Below, one piece after another: positions 7,750-15,248 of a DNA stretch of 64,000 nt; positions within the stretch are counted from its first letter, which is position 1, and each line of letters opens with the position of its first letter. This stretch comes from a virus. Both the position numbers and the translations under genes were made by a program. The notes below the pieces were generated by a model. It made no database searches, was not told the DNA's origin, and was given only the letters and a program-made list of their open reading frames with translations. Where the stretch lies: IMG/VR virus record IMGVR_UViG_3300048687_000070, positions 24,185 through 88,184 of that record. One strand, 5' to 3'.

Positions 7750-7961
7750 CTGCGCTCGACCGCCTGATGGCGGAGTCTCTGCCGACAGGCACGTTCGGTC
7801 ACGCCGTCCCCGAGAGGCCGCGCGTCCTCGAGCGGCGGTCCCTCTGGACGGCGACCGAGCAGGCCGCCCATGTGGCAGCGCTGGAAGCCGAGTTGGACCG
7901 CCTCGAAGGCCGTGGCACCGGCAAGCCGGCGCTGCGGGTGATTGACGGCGAGGCCGCGTGA
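7746..7961 (+). CDS. Small early phage protein, unknown
   Basis: A 71-residue protein starting at GTG 7746, overlapping the XRE gene stop. It has a helical EQAAHVAALEAELDRLE segment with coiled-coil character, so it may dimerise or bind the HTH protein encoded just before. Function unknown. Confidence 0.6.
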   Translation: MTALDRLMAESLPTGTFGHAVPERPRVLERRSLWTATEQAAHVAALEAELDRLEGRGTGKPALRVIDGEAA

Positions 7962-8167
7962 TGCCGCGCGTCGTGTCCCGCCTGGGTGACCGGTGGCCGC
8001 CCGGGTCGCGCCCGCGGGGCCTGTGCGGCGGTCTGGAGCACCGCTGGACGCCTCAACCCGGCCCCGGCGGCCCTCGCGTCGTCCGGGAGGCTCCTGGGCG
8101 CTCTCAGAGCCGCACAGGGCGTCGCGGCGCCACTGGCCTCAACCCCGGGCCGTGGGGCCGCGGATGA
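7958..8167 (+). CDS. Arg/Gly/Pro-rich small ORF, uncertain
   Basis: A possible 69-residue product. Its GTGATG start overlaps the previous stop (7959-7961), and its stop overlaps the next start (ATGA at 8164-8167). The exact fit at both ends argues for a coupled gene. The composition (Arg, Gly, Pro, no clear secondary structure) argues that it could be spacer sequence. Not recognised. Confidence 0.4.
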   Translation: MMPRVVSRLGDRWPPGSRPRGLCGGLEHRWTPQPGPGGPRVVREAPGRSQSRTGRRGATGLNPGPWGRG

Positions 8168-8367
8168 CCACCCCGCCCGCCCCGCGCTGCGCCGCCTGCC
8201 GTCGCCGCCTGAGGCGCCCCACCACATCGGGTCTCGGCCCGGTCTGCGAGAAGCGCCTCCAGCCCATCCACACCCCGACCGCCGCGAGCAGCGGGCCAGT
8301 GCCCGTGACCGACGGCCAGGTCGAACTGCCGCTGACCGAACACCAACCAACCCTCTGGAGCCTGTAA
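8164..8367 (+). CDS. DUF6011-like small zinc-ribbon protein
   Basis: A 67-residue protein whose N-terminus CAACRRRLRRPTTSGLGPVC follows the pattern CxxCxRxL...SxGxGPxC seen in small actinobacterial DUF6011 proteins. Probably a structural zinc site. Biological role unknown. Start ATG 8164 overlaps the preceding stop. Confidence 0.65.
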   Translation: MTTPPAPRCAACRRRLRRPTTSGLGPVCEKRLQPIHTPTAASSGPVPVTDGQVELPLTEHQPTLWSL

Positions 8368-8804
8368 TGACCACACGAGTTCGCACCCATACGCCGGACC
8401 GCGAGAACCCGGACGGCTCGACGACGATCCACCTGAAGCGCGCCTGCAACGGCTGCGGTCTGAAGCTCGGTGACGTCGAGGACTGGGACGTCGACGACCG
8501 CGGTGAACTGACCGACGTGCGTGACGAGTGCGCGCACTGCCAGCCGGTCGTCGAAGCGGAGCTCGCCGGCTGCCGTACCTGGGAGTTGCTGCCGCGGAAC
8601 ATCGCCCGCGTCGACAACGACATCGACCAGTACGGGGTGTTCGCGAAGGGCCACTGGCAGGAGGTCGACGGCAAGCTGCAGGTTGTCGGGCTGCGCATCG
8701 GCGCGGGCGAGGACCGGGTGGTGGCCCGATTCGGCGACTGGATCATCCGCCGCCCGGACGGGACGTGGGCCGTGCACGCCGCGCCGAAGGAGGCGCAGCG
8801 ATGA
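8367..8804 (+). CDS. Zinc-binding early phage protein
   Basis: A 145-residue protein with a first ribbon at CNGCGLKLGDVED and a second Cys pair in CAHC. The C-terminus (RFGDWIIRRPDGTWAV) resembles the GDWII motif of the protein at 11947. Function unknown. It is translationally coupled on both sides (TAATG upstream, ATGA downstream). Confidence 0.65.
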   Translation: MTTRVRTHTPDRENPDGSTTIHLKRACNGCGLKLGDVEDWDVDDRGELTDVRDECAHCQPVVEAELAGCRTWELLPRNIARVDNDIDQYGVFAKGHWQEVDGKLQVVGLRIGAGEDRVVARFGDWIIRRPDGTWAVHAAPKEAQR

Positions 8805-9010
8805 CCGATCCCCGTGTCCGCGCTCTCGCCGAGGCCTACCACCGCACCGTCCAGCCGAAGACCACGGAGCCCCGGGCGTGGAACGACCTGACCGGTGCCG
8901 AGCAGAACCGGCTCCTGTGGGACGCCGAGCGCTGGCTCACCGCAGCCGTCGAGGCCGGTATCGCACCCGCCCAAGAGATCAGCAGCCCGACCCGAAGGAG
9001 CAGCAAGTGA
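8801..9010 (+). CDS. Small early phage protein, unknown
   Basis: A 69-residue protein with ATG 8801. It contains W-rich helices (RAWNDLTGAEQNRLLWDAERWL), a pattern common in small actinophage proteins. No motif that would name it. Confidence 0.6.
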   Translation: MTDPRVRALAEAYHRTVQPKTTEPRAWNDLTGAEQNRLLWDAERWLTAAVEAGIAPAQEISSPTRRSSK

Positions 9011-9285
9011 CCACCTACCGAATCGAGTTCGGCCCGGCCTGGCCCGTCCCGCCGATCACCGTCGACTTCAGTGACCGCACTCAGGCTGCCCGCACTGTCG
9101 CCGAGCACGCCATCCCTCACCTGCGTCCCGTCCTCGCCGAGAAGGGGCGGTCGGAGCTGGCGGACTGCTTCTTCCAGACCAACCGGGAGCTGACGGCGGG
9201 CCAGTTCATGTGGCTCGACCTGGCGGGCGAGAAGGCCGCCCAGTTCTGCCCGGCCCGGCTGACCGTCGTGGAGGCGCAGCGATGA
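9007..9285 (+). CDS. Small early phage protein, unknown
   Basis: A 92-residue protein starting at GTG 9007 in overlap with the previous stop. It has alternating beta strands (TYRIEFGP, FMWLDLAG, ARLTVVEA) around one helix, suggesting a compact alpha/beta fold. No known family seen. Confidence 0.6.
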   Translation: MTTYRIEFGPAWPVPPITVDFSDRTQAARTVAEHAIPHLRPVLAEKGRSELADCFFQTNRELTAGQFMWLDLAGEKAAQFCPARLTVVEAQR

Positions 9286-9674
9286 GTGCCCCGACTCGTA
9301 TCCAGCGCCGCCGTACCGCCGGGTGGCGCGCCCCGGAGGGTGCCGTGTATGTCGGTCGCCCGACCCGCTTCGGGAACCCGGCTCGCCTGATCCGTGTCGA
9401 CCACGGCCAGTTGATCGTCCGCTGGGATCTGAACGGCATCCCTGTCGGCACTTGGCCGGCCGACGGAGTGGATGCCCGCCGCTACGCCACCGAGCTGTAC
9501 GCATCGTGGATCAACCAGCCCGAGCAGGAGAGCGCCCGGAAGCTTTTCCGCGCCCTGCTGTATGGCCGCGATCTCCTGTGCTGGTGCCCGCTCCCGGAGC
9601 CCGGCCAGCCCGACCACTGCCACGGTGCGGTGCTGCTGCGGCTCAGCAACTCGACGGCCGGGGTGCAGCGATGA
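9282..9674 (+). CDS. DUF4326 protein
   Basis: A 130-residue protein with the two hallmarks of DUF4326: YVGRPTRFGNP near the N-terminus and LCWCPLPEPGQPDHCHGAVLL near the C-terminus. Members occur widely in phages and mobile elements. The Cys/His set looks metal-binding or catalytic, but the reaction is not established. Coupled to neighbours by ATGA overlaps. Confidence 0.85.
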   Translation: MSAPTRIQRRRTAGWRAPEGAVYVGRPTRFGNPARLIRVDHGQLIVRWDLNGIPVGTWPADGVDARRYATELYASWINQPEQESARKLFRALLYGRDLLCWCPLPEPGQPDHCHGAVLLRLSNSTAGVQR

Positions 9675-10093
9675 CCGGCCAGCCCGCCGTGATCGAGTGC
9701 CTGTACGGCATTGAGGCCGGTCACTACGACGGCAACGACGAGTGGCAGCCGCAGCGTGTCGTCGCCTTCCGGATCACGAAGAAGACCGCTCGGCGGATCT
9801 ACTACGACGCCAACCTGACCGGCAACCGGGCGGCGCAGATCCGCTTTGTGCCACGGCAGTTGATCGAGGCCGAGGGCACGGTCTGCCGCAAGTCCGCTGG
9901 TTGGTGGGAGTCCGACCTTCAGCTGTGGCTGGAGCCGCCGCAGACATGGCCGCCCAAGCAGCAGCCGGACTTGAACCAGCTGAAGTCCGAGATGGCCGCA
10001 GCGCACCCCGACCGCGGCGGCACAGATGAGGCGTTCATCGCGGCCAGGCGCCGATACGAGGACGCAAAGGCCGCCAGCACCCCCGCCCCGTGA
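9671..10093 (+). CDS. Phage protein with C-terminal J-domain-like HPD segment
   Basis: A 140-residue protein. The N-terminal ~100 residues form a beta-rich domain of unknown type. The C-terminus carries LKSEMAAAHPDRGG and then FIAARRRYEDAK, matching helix II, the HPD loop and helix III of a DnaJ J-domain. The usual helix I is hard to see, so this may be a truncated J-domain. J-domains stimulate Hsp70 ATPase, so recruiting host DnaK for replication or assembly is plausible but inferred. Confidence 0.65.
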   Translation: MTGQPAVIECLYGIEAGHYDGNDEWQPQRVVAFRITKKTARRIYYDANLTGNRAAQIRFVPRQLIEAEGTVCRKSAGWWESDLQLWLEPPQTWPPKQQPDLNQLKSEMAAAHPDRGGTDEAFIAARRRYEDAKAASTPAP

Positions 10094-10167
10094 TCACAGC
10101 AGCGCACCGCCCGGCGCGTATCCGGGCGGTGCTCCGCCGATCGTCCCACAGCCCACAGGAGAACCCC

Positions 10168-11169
10168 ATGACTGAGAAGCCCGAGACCTGCCCGAACTGC
10201 CATCACTCGCACCACCTGCCCGGCACTGAGTGCGCGACCCCGGTCAACCACGGCCCGAACCGATTCCACCTCTGCCTCTGCCTGGCCCGACCGGGCGCGG
10301 CGGCTGCTTGCCCGCCCCAGATGACCTGCCAGGGCGGGACGCTCGGATACAGCGACATCTGGTATCTCCAGCGCGGGCACACCGTGTCGACACCAGACGG
10401 AGAGATCTCGCCGGAAGTCCTGACCGCCGCCCCGTCTGCGCCCGCCGACCAGAACCTCCGCGACCGCATCCGCCGCGCGATTTGCGAGGCTGAGGGCTTC
10501 GCTTGGGACACCGACATGCTGGAGCCCGACGAGTACGGCGAAGTCGCCGACGCCGTCCTGGCCGTCCTCCCCGCGGGGGCCACGGCTGACATCCGGAAGC
10601 TCGTCAAGCGCCTTGTCGCCCACGCGAAGGGCTTTCAGGACGTGCTCGACGAGGGCGATAGCGGGGCGTGGGGGAGGACGGTCGGCGCGGACATCGAGGA
10701 GCTGCGTGCCGCTGTGGTCGACCGTCCCGCGCCCGCCGACCGGGCCGCCGTGGCAGACGTCGCAGCGGCCATCGTCGCGGCGCTCCAGGAGCGGGCCGGT
10801 GAACTGTCCGATCTGGCCGAGGAGCAGATGCGCCCGAGCCTGGAAGAGCGAGCGCAGGAGTGGCGCGAGGCAGCGTCCGTCGCGCGCCGCATGGTCGACG
10901 AGGCGCAGCAGGCTCCGCCCGCCGTCGATCGCCGCGACGTGCAGGCCGTCCTCACCGAAACCGTCGCCGTGTACGCCGCCGACCGGCTCGGCGTGAGCGT
11001 GGCCGATGTCCTGGACGCCGCCGCCGACGCTTCGGCCGCCAAGCGCGCCCCGACACGGCCTGCCGGGTGGGCGCAGGGCCGGGAGTGGAAAGCCGACCTG
11101 CTCCACCAGCAGGCCGACGCGATGCGGGCCGCCGACGAGGCGCAGCAGGCGGGGGAGGGTCGTGGCTGA
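10168..11169 (+). CDS. Large early protein with N-terminal zinc knuckle, unknown
   Basis: A 333-residue protein with ATG 10168 after CAGGAG. The N-terminus has CPNCHHSHHLPGTEC and then CLCLARPG with further Cys (a possible zinc site). The rest is helical and acidic, with Ala-rich coiled-coil-like stretches (about 190-310). Many Streptomyces phages carry such modular proteins of unknown role. The end overlaps the next gene by eight bases. Confidence 0.65.
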   Translation: MTEKPETCPNCHHSHHLPGTECATPVNHGPNRFHLCLCLARPGAAAACPPQMTCQGGTLGYSDIWYLQRGHTVSTPDGEISPEVLTAAPSAPADQNLRDRIRRAICEAEGFAWDTDMLEPDEYGEVADAVLAVLPAGATADIRKLVKRLVAHAKGFQDVLDEGDSGAWGRTVGADIEELRAAVVDRPAPADRAAVADVAAAIVAALQERAGELSDLAEEQMRPSLEERAQEWREAASVARRMVDEAQQAPPAVDRRDVQAVLTETVAVYAADRLGVSVADVLDAAADASAAKRAPTRPAGWAQGREWKADLLHQQADAMRAADEAQQAGEGRG

Positions 11170-11527
11170 CGACCAGGCGACGTGGGGCCGCTACGGAACG
11201 CCGTGCGCCAACGAGCGCTACCTCGCGCACTTCGGGCTGCAGGTCGATCCGTGGCGGCTCGATGAGTGCCGGGAGTGCGAGTTCTGCGGGAGCTGCCAGA
11301 TCCACATCTGCTACCGCGACGACGCGTCCACGCTCCTGCACCGCGACTGGTTCAAGGACTTCGCGAACCCAGACGACACCGTGTGCGGGCATGTGGGCGG
11401 ACCGGCGCATCTCGTGCCGAGCCAATACCAGCCCCGGCCCTGCCAGCTCCCGGCCGGCCATGAGGGCAAGCACCGGTCCCGCATGGGCTGGTCCTGGCCC
11501 GTCGCCAAGACAGCACCCGCCAACTAG
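11162..11527 (+). CDS. Cys-rich early phage protein, unknown
   Basis: A 121-residue protein starting at GTG 11162, inside the end of the preceding gene. Its CRECEFCGSCQIHIC cluster is very Cys-dense, and a later CGHVGGP...CQLPAGHEGKHRS segment resembles the CxxxxGHxGxH zinc motif common in actinobacterial phage proteins. It probably binds one or two zinc ions. Role unknown. Confidence 0.65.
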   Translation: MADDQATWGRYGTPCANERYLAHFGLQVDPWRLDECRECEFCGSCQIHICYRDDASTLLHRDWFKDFANPDDTVCGHVGGPAHLVPSQYQPRPCQLPAGHEGKHRSRMGWSWPVAKTAPAN

Positions 11528-11548
11528 CCCACCCACCTGGAGGAATCC

Positions 11549-11947
11549 GTGTCATATCCGCAACTGCTCACCCCCGCCGAGAAGCTCACCGACGCGAAGG
11601 AGCGGCTGAGTATCCCGACGGTCGTCGCCATCTGCGGCTCCACCCGCTTCATGGACGACATGAACGCCGCCGACGCCGAGCTCACGTGGGCCGGCCACAT
11701 CGTCGTCAAGCCCGGCTGCAACATGAAGCAGCCCCACGAACTGTGGGCCGACGAGACGGAAGCCGAGGCCGGGAAGCAGCGGCTCGACGATCTCCACCGG
11801 GCGAAGGTCAGGCTCGCCGACCAGGTGCTCGTCGTCGGCAACTACGTGGGCGACTCGACCCGCGCGGAGATCGCCTACGCGCGGGAGTTGGGCAAGCCCG
11901 TCACGTTCACCCACCCCGAGGTGGACCCGGCAGGGGATGCGGCCTGA
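11549..11947 (+). CDS. Nucleoside 2-deoxyribosyltransferase-like protein
   Basis: A 132-residue protein; the GTG start at 11549 is five bases after GGAGG. It shows the fold signature of the nucleoside 2-deoxyribosyltransferase/SLOG superfamily: the P-loop-like ICGSTRF after a first strand, and the C-terminal STRAEIAYARELGKPV helix-strand with the conserved Glu. In phages such proteins may rework deoxynucleosides or sense nucleotides. The substrate cannot be read from sequence. Confidence 0.75.
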   Translation: MSYPQLLTPAEKLTDAKERLSIPTVVAICGSTRFMDDMNAADAELTWAGHIVVKPGCNMKQPHELWADETEAEAGKQRLDDLHRAKVRLADQVLVVGNYVGDSTRAEIAYARELGKPVTFTHPEVDPAGDAA

Positions 11948-12210
11948 TGCCCCGATTCCGTAAGCGGCCTGTCGAGATCGAGGCGCAGCAGTTCACCCGC
12001 GAGACGTTCCGCGCCGGAGTCCGCTTCGTACCGCTCGACCAGTTCGGATCGGCCGGAGAGGCGGACGACGGCACCGTCTTCATGACCATCAAGACGCTCG
12101 AAGGCGTCATGCGCGTCGACGAAGGCGACTGGATCATCCGAGGCGTCGAAGGCGAGCACTACCCCTGCAAGCCCGCGATCTTCGACAAGACCTACGAGCC
12201 CGCCAACTAG
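11947..12210 (+). CDS. Conserved phage protein (GDWII motif)
   Basis: An 87-residue protein starting one base inside the previous stop. It has RKRPVEIEAQQF at the start and GDWIIRGVEGEHYPCKPAIF near the end, a pattern repeated across many tailed-phage small proteins of unknown function. A beta-barrel-like fold is likely. No catalytic assignment. Confidence 0.75.
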   Translation: MPRFRKRPVEIEAQQFTRETFRAGVRFVPLDQFGSAGEADDGTVFMTIKTLEGVMRVDEGDWIIRGVEGEHYPCKPAIFDKTYEPAN

Positions 12211-12254
12211 CCCACCCCCTTGGGGTGGGGCGGCATCCTCCGCCGCCCCACCCC
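12211..12254. terminator. Overlapping alternative hairpins
   Basis: A 13-bp stem pairs 12222-12234 with 12242-12254 (loop 7 nt). The left arm can instead pair upstream: CCCACCCC (12211-12218) with 12222-12229. Only one can form at a time. This resembles an attenuator, although simple overlap of two GC-rich terminators is also possible. Confidence 0.5.
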
Positions 12255-12274
12255 GCACCGACAGGAGACGCACC

Positions 12275-12859
12275 GTGCATGATCCGCTGACCGTCGCGTT
12301 CGAGATCCGCCGCCCCTGGCCACGGACCGAAAACTGGAAGACTGAGCAAGCCGCGCGCACCGGACAGCGCTGGCAGATCGGCGCCGCCTTCTGGGTGCTC
12401 GCTGGCCGTGGCCTCTACTGGCCCTGCATGATCACCGTCTGGCACCGGGACCCGTCTGGCTATGACGACACCACCTGTCACGGCAAGCGGTGGCGTCTCC
12501 ACCTTCACCACTGGCGCATTCAGGTGTCGCTCCTACAGCATCTGCGCCGCCGCCTCCGTACCCGGTGCGCATGGTGCGGCGGGCGTGACCGAAAGGGTGA
12601 CGCGATCAACGTGTCCCATGACTGGGACCGCCCGCGAACCCGGTGGTGGCAGGGCGAACGGGGTCTCTACCACCGCGACTGCTCGCTGATCAGGAGCGCT
12701 CACTCGACCTGCGTCTGTGATCAGCCCGTACTCGAACACGACGGGTGGGGGAGGTGCGCGCGCTGCACTCGTCACCGGAGCTACGGCGCGACAGCCGAGT
12801 GGATAGACCGGGCCCGAATGCTGTCTGCCCTCCCGCACGGAGAGCGGAGCCAGTCGTGA
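12275..12859 (+). CDS. Cys/Trp-rich early phage protein, unknown
   Basis: A 194-residue basic protein. GTG 12275 is seven bases after AGGAG; ATG 12279 is in another frame. It has a His/Trp-rich middle (WRLHLHHWRIQ), then CAWCGGRDRKGD and CVCDQPVLEHDGWGRCARC, suggesting two zinc sites. The CAWCGG...H spacing is loosely reminiscent of HNH-type modules, but the catalytic HNH residues are not clear. Function unknown. Confidence 0.65.
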   Translation: MHDPLTVAFEIRRPWPRTENWKTEQAARTGQRWQIGAAFWVLAGRGLYWPCMITVWHRDPSGYDDTTCHGKRWRLHLHHWRIQVSLLQHLRRRLRTRCAWCGGRDRKGDAINVSHDWDRPRTRWWQGERGLYHRDCSLIRSAHSTCVCDQPVLEHDGWGRCARCTRHRSYGATAEWIDRARMLSALPHGERSQS

Positions 12860-13053
12860 CCGCCCGCCGACAGCCCGTCATGCCGTCGCTGCGTATGTGG
12901 CAGATCCTCACCCGCTGCTACCGCGGCGAGAACCGCGGCGATGTCCTTGAACGCGCCCTCGTCATGCTCGCCAACGCCGACGGCCACCTGCTGCCCAACG
13001 GGCAGATCAAGAACGGCGTCGGCGGCAGGCCTGTCACCCGGAGGCCGTCATGA
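12856..13053 (+). CDS. Small basic early protein, unknown
   Basis: A 65-residue basic protein starting at GTG 12856. It has one helix-rich block (LRMWQILTRCYRGENRGDVLERALVML, here read in two parts) and a Gly/Arg-rich tail. No known family. Overlaps both neighbours by four bases. Confidence 0.55.
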   Translation: MTARRQPVMPSLRMWQILTRCYRGENRGDVLERALVMLANADGHLLPNGQIKNGVGGRPVTRRPS

Positions 13054-13214
13054 CCGGCCCGTCGTCCACCCCCCGCGCCGAGCACACGCCCCGCCCCAAC
13101 GTTTGGTGGATCACCACCGTCGGATGGTCCGGCGAGCAGGTCATAGCCGACGACGCTCCCGACCCCAAGCCGAACCGGGCCACCCGACGAGCCGCACGAC
13201 GGAGGAAGAAGTGA
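13050..13214 (+). CDS. Very small basic protein
   Basis: A 54-residue product, ATG 13050 to TGA 13214. The middle holds an NVWWITTVGWSGEQVIADD beta-like segment, and the C-terminus is strongly basic (RATRRAARRRKK). Both ends overlap neighbouring genes by four bases, and this is the main support for it being real. It may bind nucleic acid. Confidence 0.5.
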   Translation: MTGPSSTPRAEHTPRPNVWWITTVGWSGEQVIADDAPDPKPNRATRRAARRRKK

Positions 13215-13417
13215 ACCGCCACACCGCCAACACGATCACCGACGAAGCCCTCGACGCCCTGTACGACGAGCTCGACGCCCTCCGCGTCCCCGGCGCCGAC
13301 GGTGCGCCGACCGTGCCGCTGTACCGGTGGCAGGACGAACGCCGCCGCCGCGTCATAGCCGAACGCGAACTCGCCGGCGTCCGCGCCGAACTCGCCCGGC
13401 GCCGCAACCACCGCTGA
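13211..13417 (+). CDS. Small helical early protein
   Basis: A 68-residue protein starting at GTG 13211. It is predicted almost wholly helical, with an acidic first half (DEALDALYDELDAL) and a basic second half, giving coiled-coil character. Unknown function. Confidence 0.55.
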   Translation: MNRHTANTITDEALDALYDELDALRVPGADGAPTVPLYRWQDERRRRVIAERELAGVRAELARRRNHR

Positions 13418-13458
13418 GCCACAGCCCGCCCCGCACGCCCGCCAAGGAGCACCACGCC

Positions 13459-14097
13459 ATGCACCTCGACGACGCCACTGTCCCCGCCTGCTCGATCTGC
13501 CGCAGCGGCCTGTACGAGTACGAGTTGAACCACCAGGCCTGCCGGCCGTGTGCCGACCGCATTGACCAGCAGCTGCGGGGGCTCGCCGGATCGGACGGCC
13601 TGTACGCCCGCCTGCGCCTTGCTCTCACCCCCGGATCGGGCGGGGGCGGCCCCGCGGTCTCGGGGAGCCGCACAGCCCCGCTCCCGGTCCGCCTGGAGCC
13701 GCTGTCGCTGTCGTCCCGCGGCGGCATCGTCACGATCCTGCAGACCTGGCTCGTCGACTGGCACGAGCAGCTCGCGTACCGGTACCCGCGGTGGGACGGC
13801 AACCTGCAGCAGCAGTGTGACCAGGCCGTCCAACGCCTCCGCGTCCTCCTGCCCTGGGCGGTCGAACAGCACCCCGCCATCGCAGAGTTCGCCCACGAAC
13901 TGGCCACGATCACGCGCCAGTGCCGCGGACAGGTCGACGGCGAACGCCCGCCCCGCCGCGTCCACGTCGAATGCGGCTGCGGGCAACGGCTCAGCTTCAC
14001 GCTCGACACGCTCGGGCTGCGCTGCCCCACCTGCCAGACCCAGCACGGGCACGGGGAGCTGTTGCGGCTCCCGCTGGCGGAGAGACGGGCGGCGTGA
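13459..14097 (+). CDS. Zinc-ribbon protein ending the early operon
   Basis: A 212-residue protein with ATG 13459 after AAGGAG. It has an N-terminal CSICRSGLYEYELNHQACRPC ribbon, a helical middle with a DRIDQQL/LQTWLVDWHEQL region, and a C-terminal CGCGQRLSF...CPTCQTQHG ribbon. Proteins of this layout are frequent as the last early gene of Streptomyces phages. Its role is not known. A strong terminator follows. Confidence 0.7.
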   Translation: MHLDDATVPACSICRSGLYEYELNHQACRPCADRIDQQLRGLAGSDGLYARLRLALTPGSGGGGPAVSGSRTAPLPVRLEPLSLSSRGGIVTILQTWLVDWHEQLAYRYPRWDGNLQQQCDQAVQRLRVLLPWAVEQHPAIAEFAHELATITRQCRGQVDGERPPRRVHVECGCGQRLSFTLDTLGLRCPTCQTQHGHGELLRLPLAERRAA

Positions 14098-14138
14098 AGC
14101 ACTCGACCCGCTAACAGATCTCCGAATCCACGACGAGT

Positions 14139-14174
14139 AAGGCCCCCGTCAGGCATTGGCCTGGCGGGGGCCTT
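14139..14174. terminator. Strong terminator of the early operon
   Basis: A 15-bp stem (14139-14153 with 14160-14174, one G-T pair) with a 6-nt loop; AAGG on the left arm faces CCTT on the right. It follows the last early gene by about 40 nt and marks the border between the replication genes and the conjugation-like module. Confidence 0.8.
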
Positions 14175-14196
14175 CTGCATCCCTGAAGGAGTCTCC

Positions 14197-14385
14197 ATGA
14201 AAGACATCGCCAATGCCGACCCTGCCGTCCTCGCCATCCTTGGTGGAACCGCATGCACCATCACCTTGATTATCGTCGTCGGATGGATCGCTAACGGCAT
14301 CGTCCAGGCAGGTGACCGGACTGGCGTCGCCGCGTGCTTCCGGGCCCTCGGCGAACTGGTGAAGTCGTTTCGGCGACGAGCGTGA
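14197..14385 (+). CDS. Small membrane protein
   Basis: A 62-residue protein with AAGGAG six bases before ATG 14197. It has one transmembrane segment (about residues 13-33, ILGGTACTITLIIVVGWIA) and a basic C-terminus. It stands alone after a terminator and faces convergent genes, so it may have its own promoter. Function unknown. Confidence 0.65.
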   Translation: MKDIANADPAVLAILGGTACTITLIIVVGWIANGIVQAGDRTGVAACFRALGELVKSFRRRA

Positions 14386-14387
14386 CC

Positions 14388-14585
14388 TCAATCCCGGGAC
14401 GGCACCCGGGCGGCCAGGTTCCCCAGCAGGTACCGGGCGAACTCCTCGTCGACCCTGTCGCCGTCGAGGACCGCGGCGAGCAGCATCAGCAGCTCCTGCG
14501 CCTCCTCCAACGTCAACAGGGGGAGGCGCACGGCCGGCGGATCCACGGCCATCGGCACGTCAGGGAAATCGTCCACGAGCAGCAC
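14388..14585 (-). CDS. Small acidic leftward protein, unknown
   Basis: A leftward reading frame ending three bases from the convergent gene. A GTG at 14585 was chosen because a 12-bp hairpin (14594-14622) lies just upstream and would sit inside any longer version; ATG 14552 is another option. The product has an LTLEEAQELLMLLAAVLDGD helix and looks like a small regulatory protein. The start has no clear ribosome binding site. Confidence 0.45.
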   Translation of the reverse strand: MLLVDDFPDVPMAVDPPAVRLPLLTLEEAQELLMLLAAVLDGDRVDEEFARYLLGNLAARVPSRD

Positions 14586-14593
14586 AACGACAC

Positions 14594-14622
14594 GGCCCCC
14601 ACCTCGACACGAGGTGGGGGCC
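14594..14622. terminator. Perfect 12-bp hairpin between leftward genes
   Basis: GGCCCCCACCTC (14594-14605) pairs exactly with 14611-14622, with a 5-nt loop. It lies downstream of the leftward HTH gene at 14658-14954, so it probably ends that transcript. Confidence 0.6.
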
Positions 14623-14657
14623 GCGGTCGTGCGTGCGGGGTCAGGCGGCAACGGGCC

Positions 14658-14954
14658 TCAGCCCGCGTCAGGCAGCTGCTCATCCGCAGGCAGCGGCGGC
14701 ACCTCCTTGAGCCCGGCCGCCTTCGCGGCCTCTCGCCGCGGATCCCTCAACACCGATCGGATCCACGACTTCGTCAACCCCAGCCGTGCAGCCAGCGCAT
14801 CCATCGGCACCCCACGCCGGTTAGCCGCACTCAACGCCAAATTCCGGCGCAACTTCAGCCGGCTCACCGCAGCATCCGACGCCAGCCAGCGATGCCATAC
14901 CGCCGCGAACGCCAACAATGCCTGACCGGATAAGTGGTCCCACTTGTCCTTCAC
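14658..14954 (-). CDS. Small HTH DNA-binding protein
   Basis: A 98-residue leftward protein. GTG 14954 was chosen because GGGGGG lies about four bases upstream; an ATG at 14981 would add nine residues. The centre (NRRGVPMDALAARLGLTKSW, then IRSVLRDP) is a clear helix-turn-helix. Likely a DNA-binding regulator of the transfer module. Its target is unknown. Confidence 0.7.
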   Translation of the reverse strand: MKDKWDHLSGQALLAFAAVWHRWLASDAAVSRLKLRRNLALSAANRRGVPMDALAARLGLTKSWIRSVLRDPRREAAKAAGLKEVPPLPADEQLPDAG

Positions 14955-15108
14955 GAGGCCCCCCAGAGGTTGAAGCCACAACCCGTTGAAAGGTCACCGT
15001 CAGACGGAATGCGGGCCTCGACAAGAGCGCAGAACGGCGCACACAACGCCCCCGCAACTGCGACGGCGCAGCAACGGGGGCGCATGCGGGGCTCGCGGGG
15101 GAGCCGTC

Positions 15109-15225
15109 TCAGGCGCGAGAAACCTCGAGCCCCTCCGGCAGTACCGGTCGCGGCCAGTCGAATACCTCCGCCAGGAGCATCCGCGCCGCGGTGTCGTGCT
15201 CGAACTCCGACCGGTTCGGCGGCAT
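15109..15225 (-). CDS. Possible 38-residue leftward ORF
   Basis: ATG at 15225 to TGA at 15109, encoding a 38-residue acidic peptide with FEHDTAARMLLAEVFDWPRP in the middle. It lies 23 bases downstream of the GIY-YIG/GntR gene in the same direction. The composition is protein-like, but the ribosome binding site is weak. Unknown function. Confidence 0.4.
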   Translation of the reverse strand: MPPNRSEFEHDTAARMLLAEVFDWPRPVLPEGLEVSRA

Positions 15226-15248
15226 TGCCAGAAGGCGAGGGCTCGGTG

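Noticed and set aside
7986-8366. A 5' extension of the zinc protein at 8367
   Set aside because: The extension translates to Pro/Arg-rich sequence and overlaps two other coupled genes; the ATG at 8367 fits the TAATG junction.
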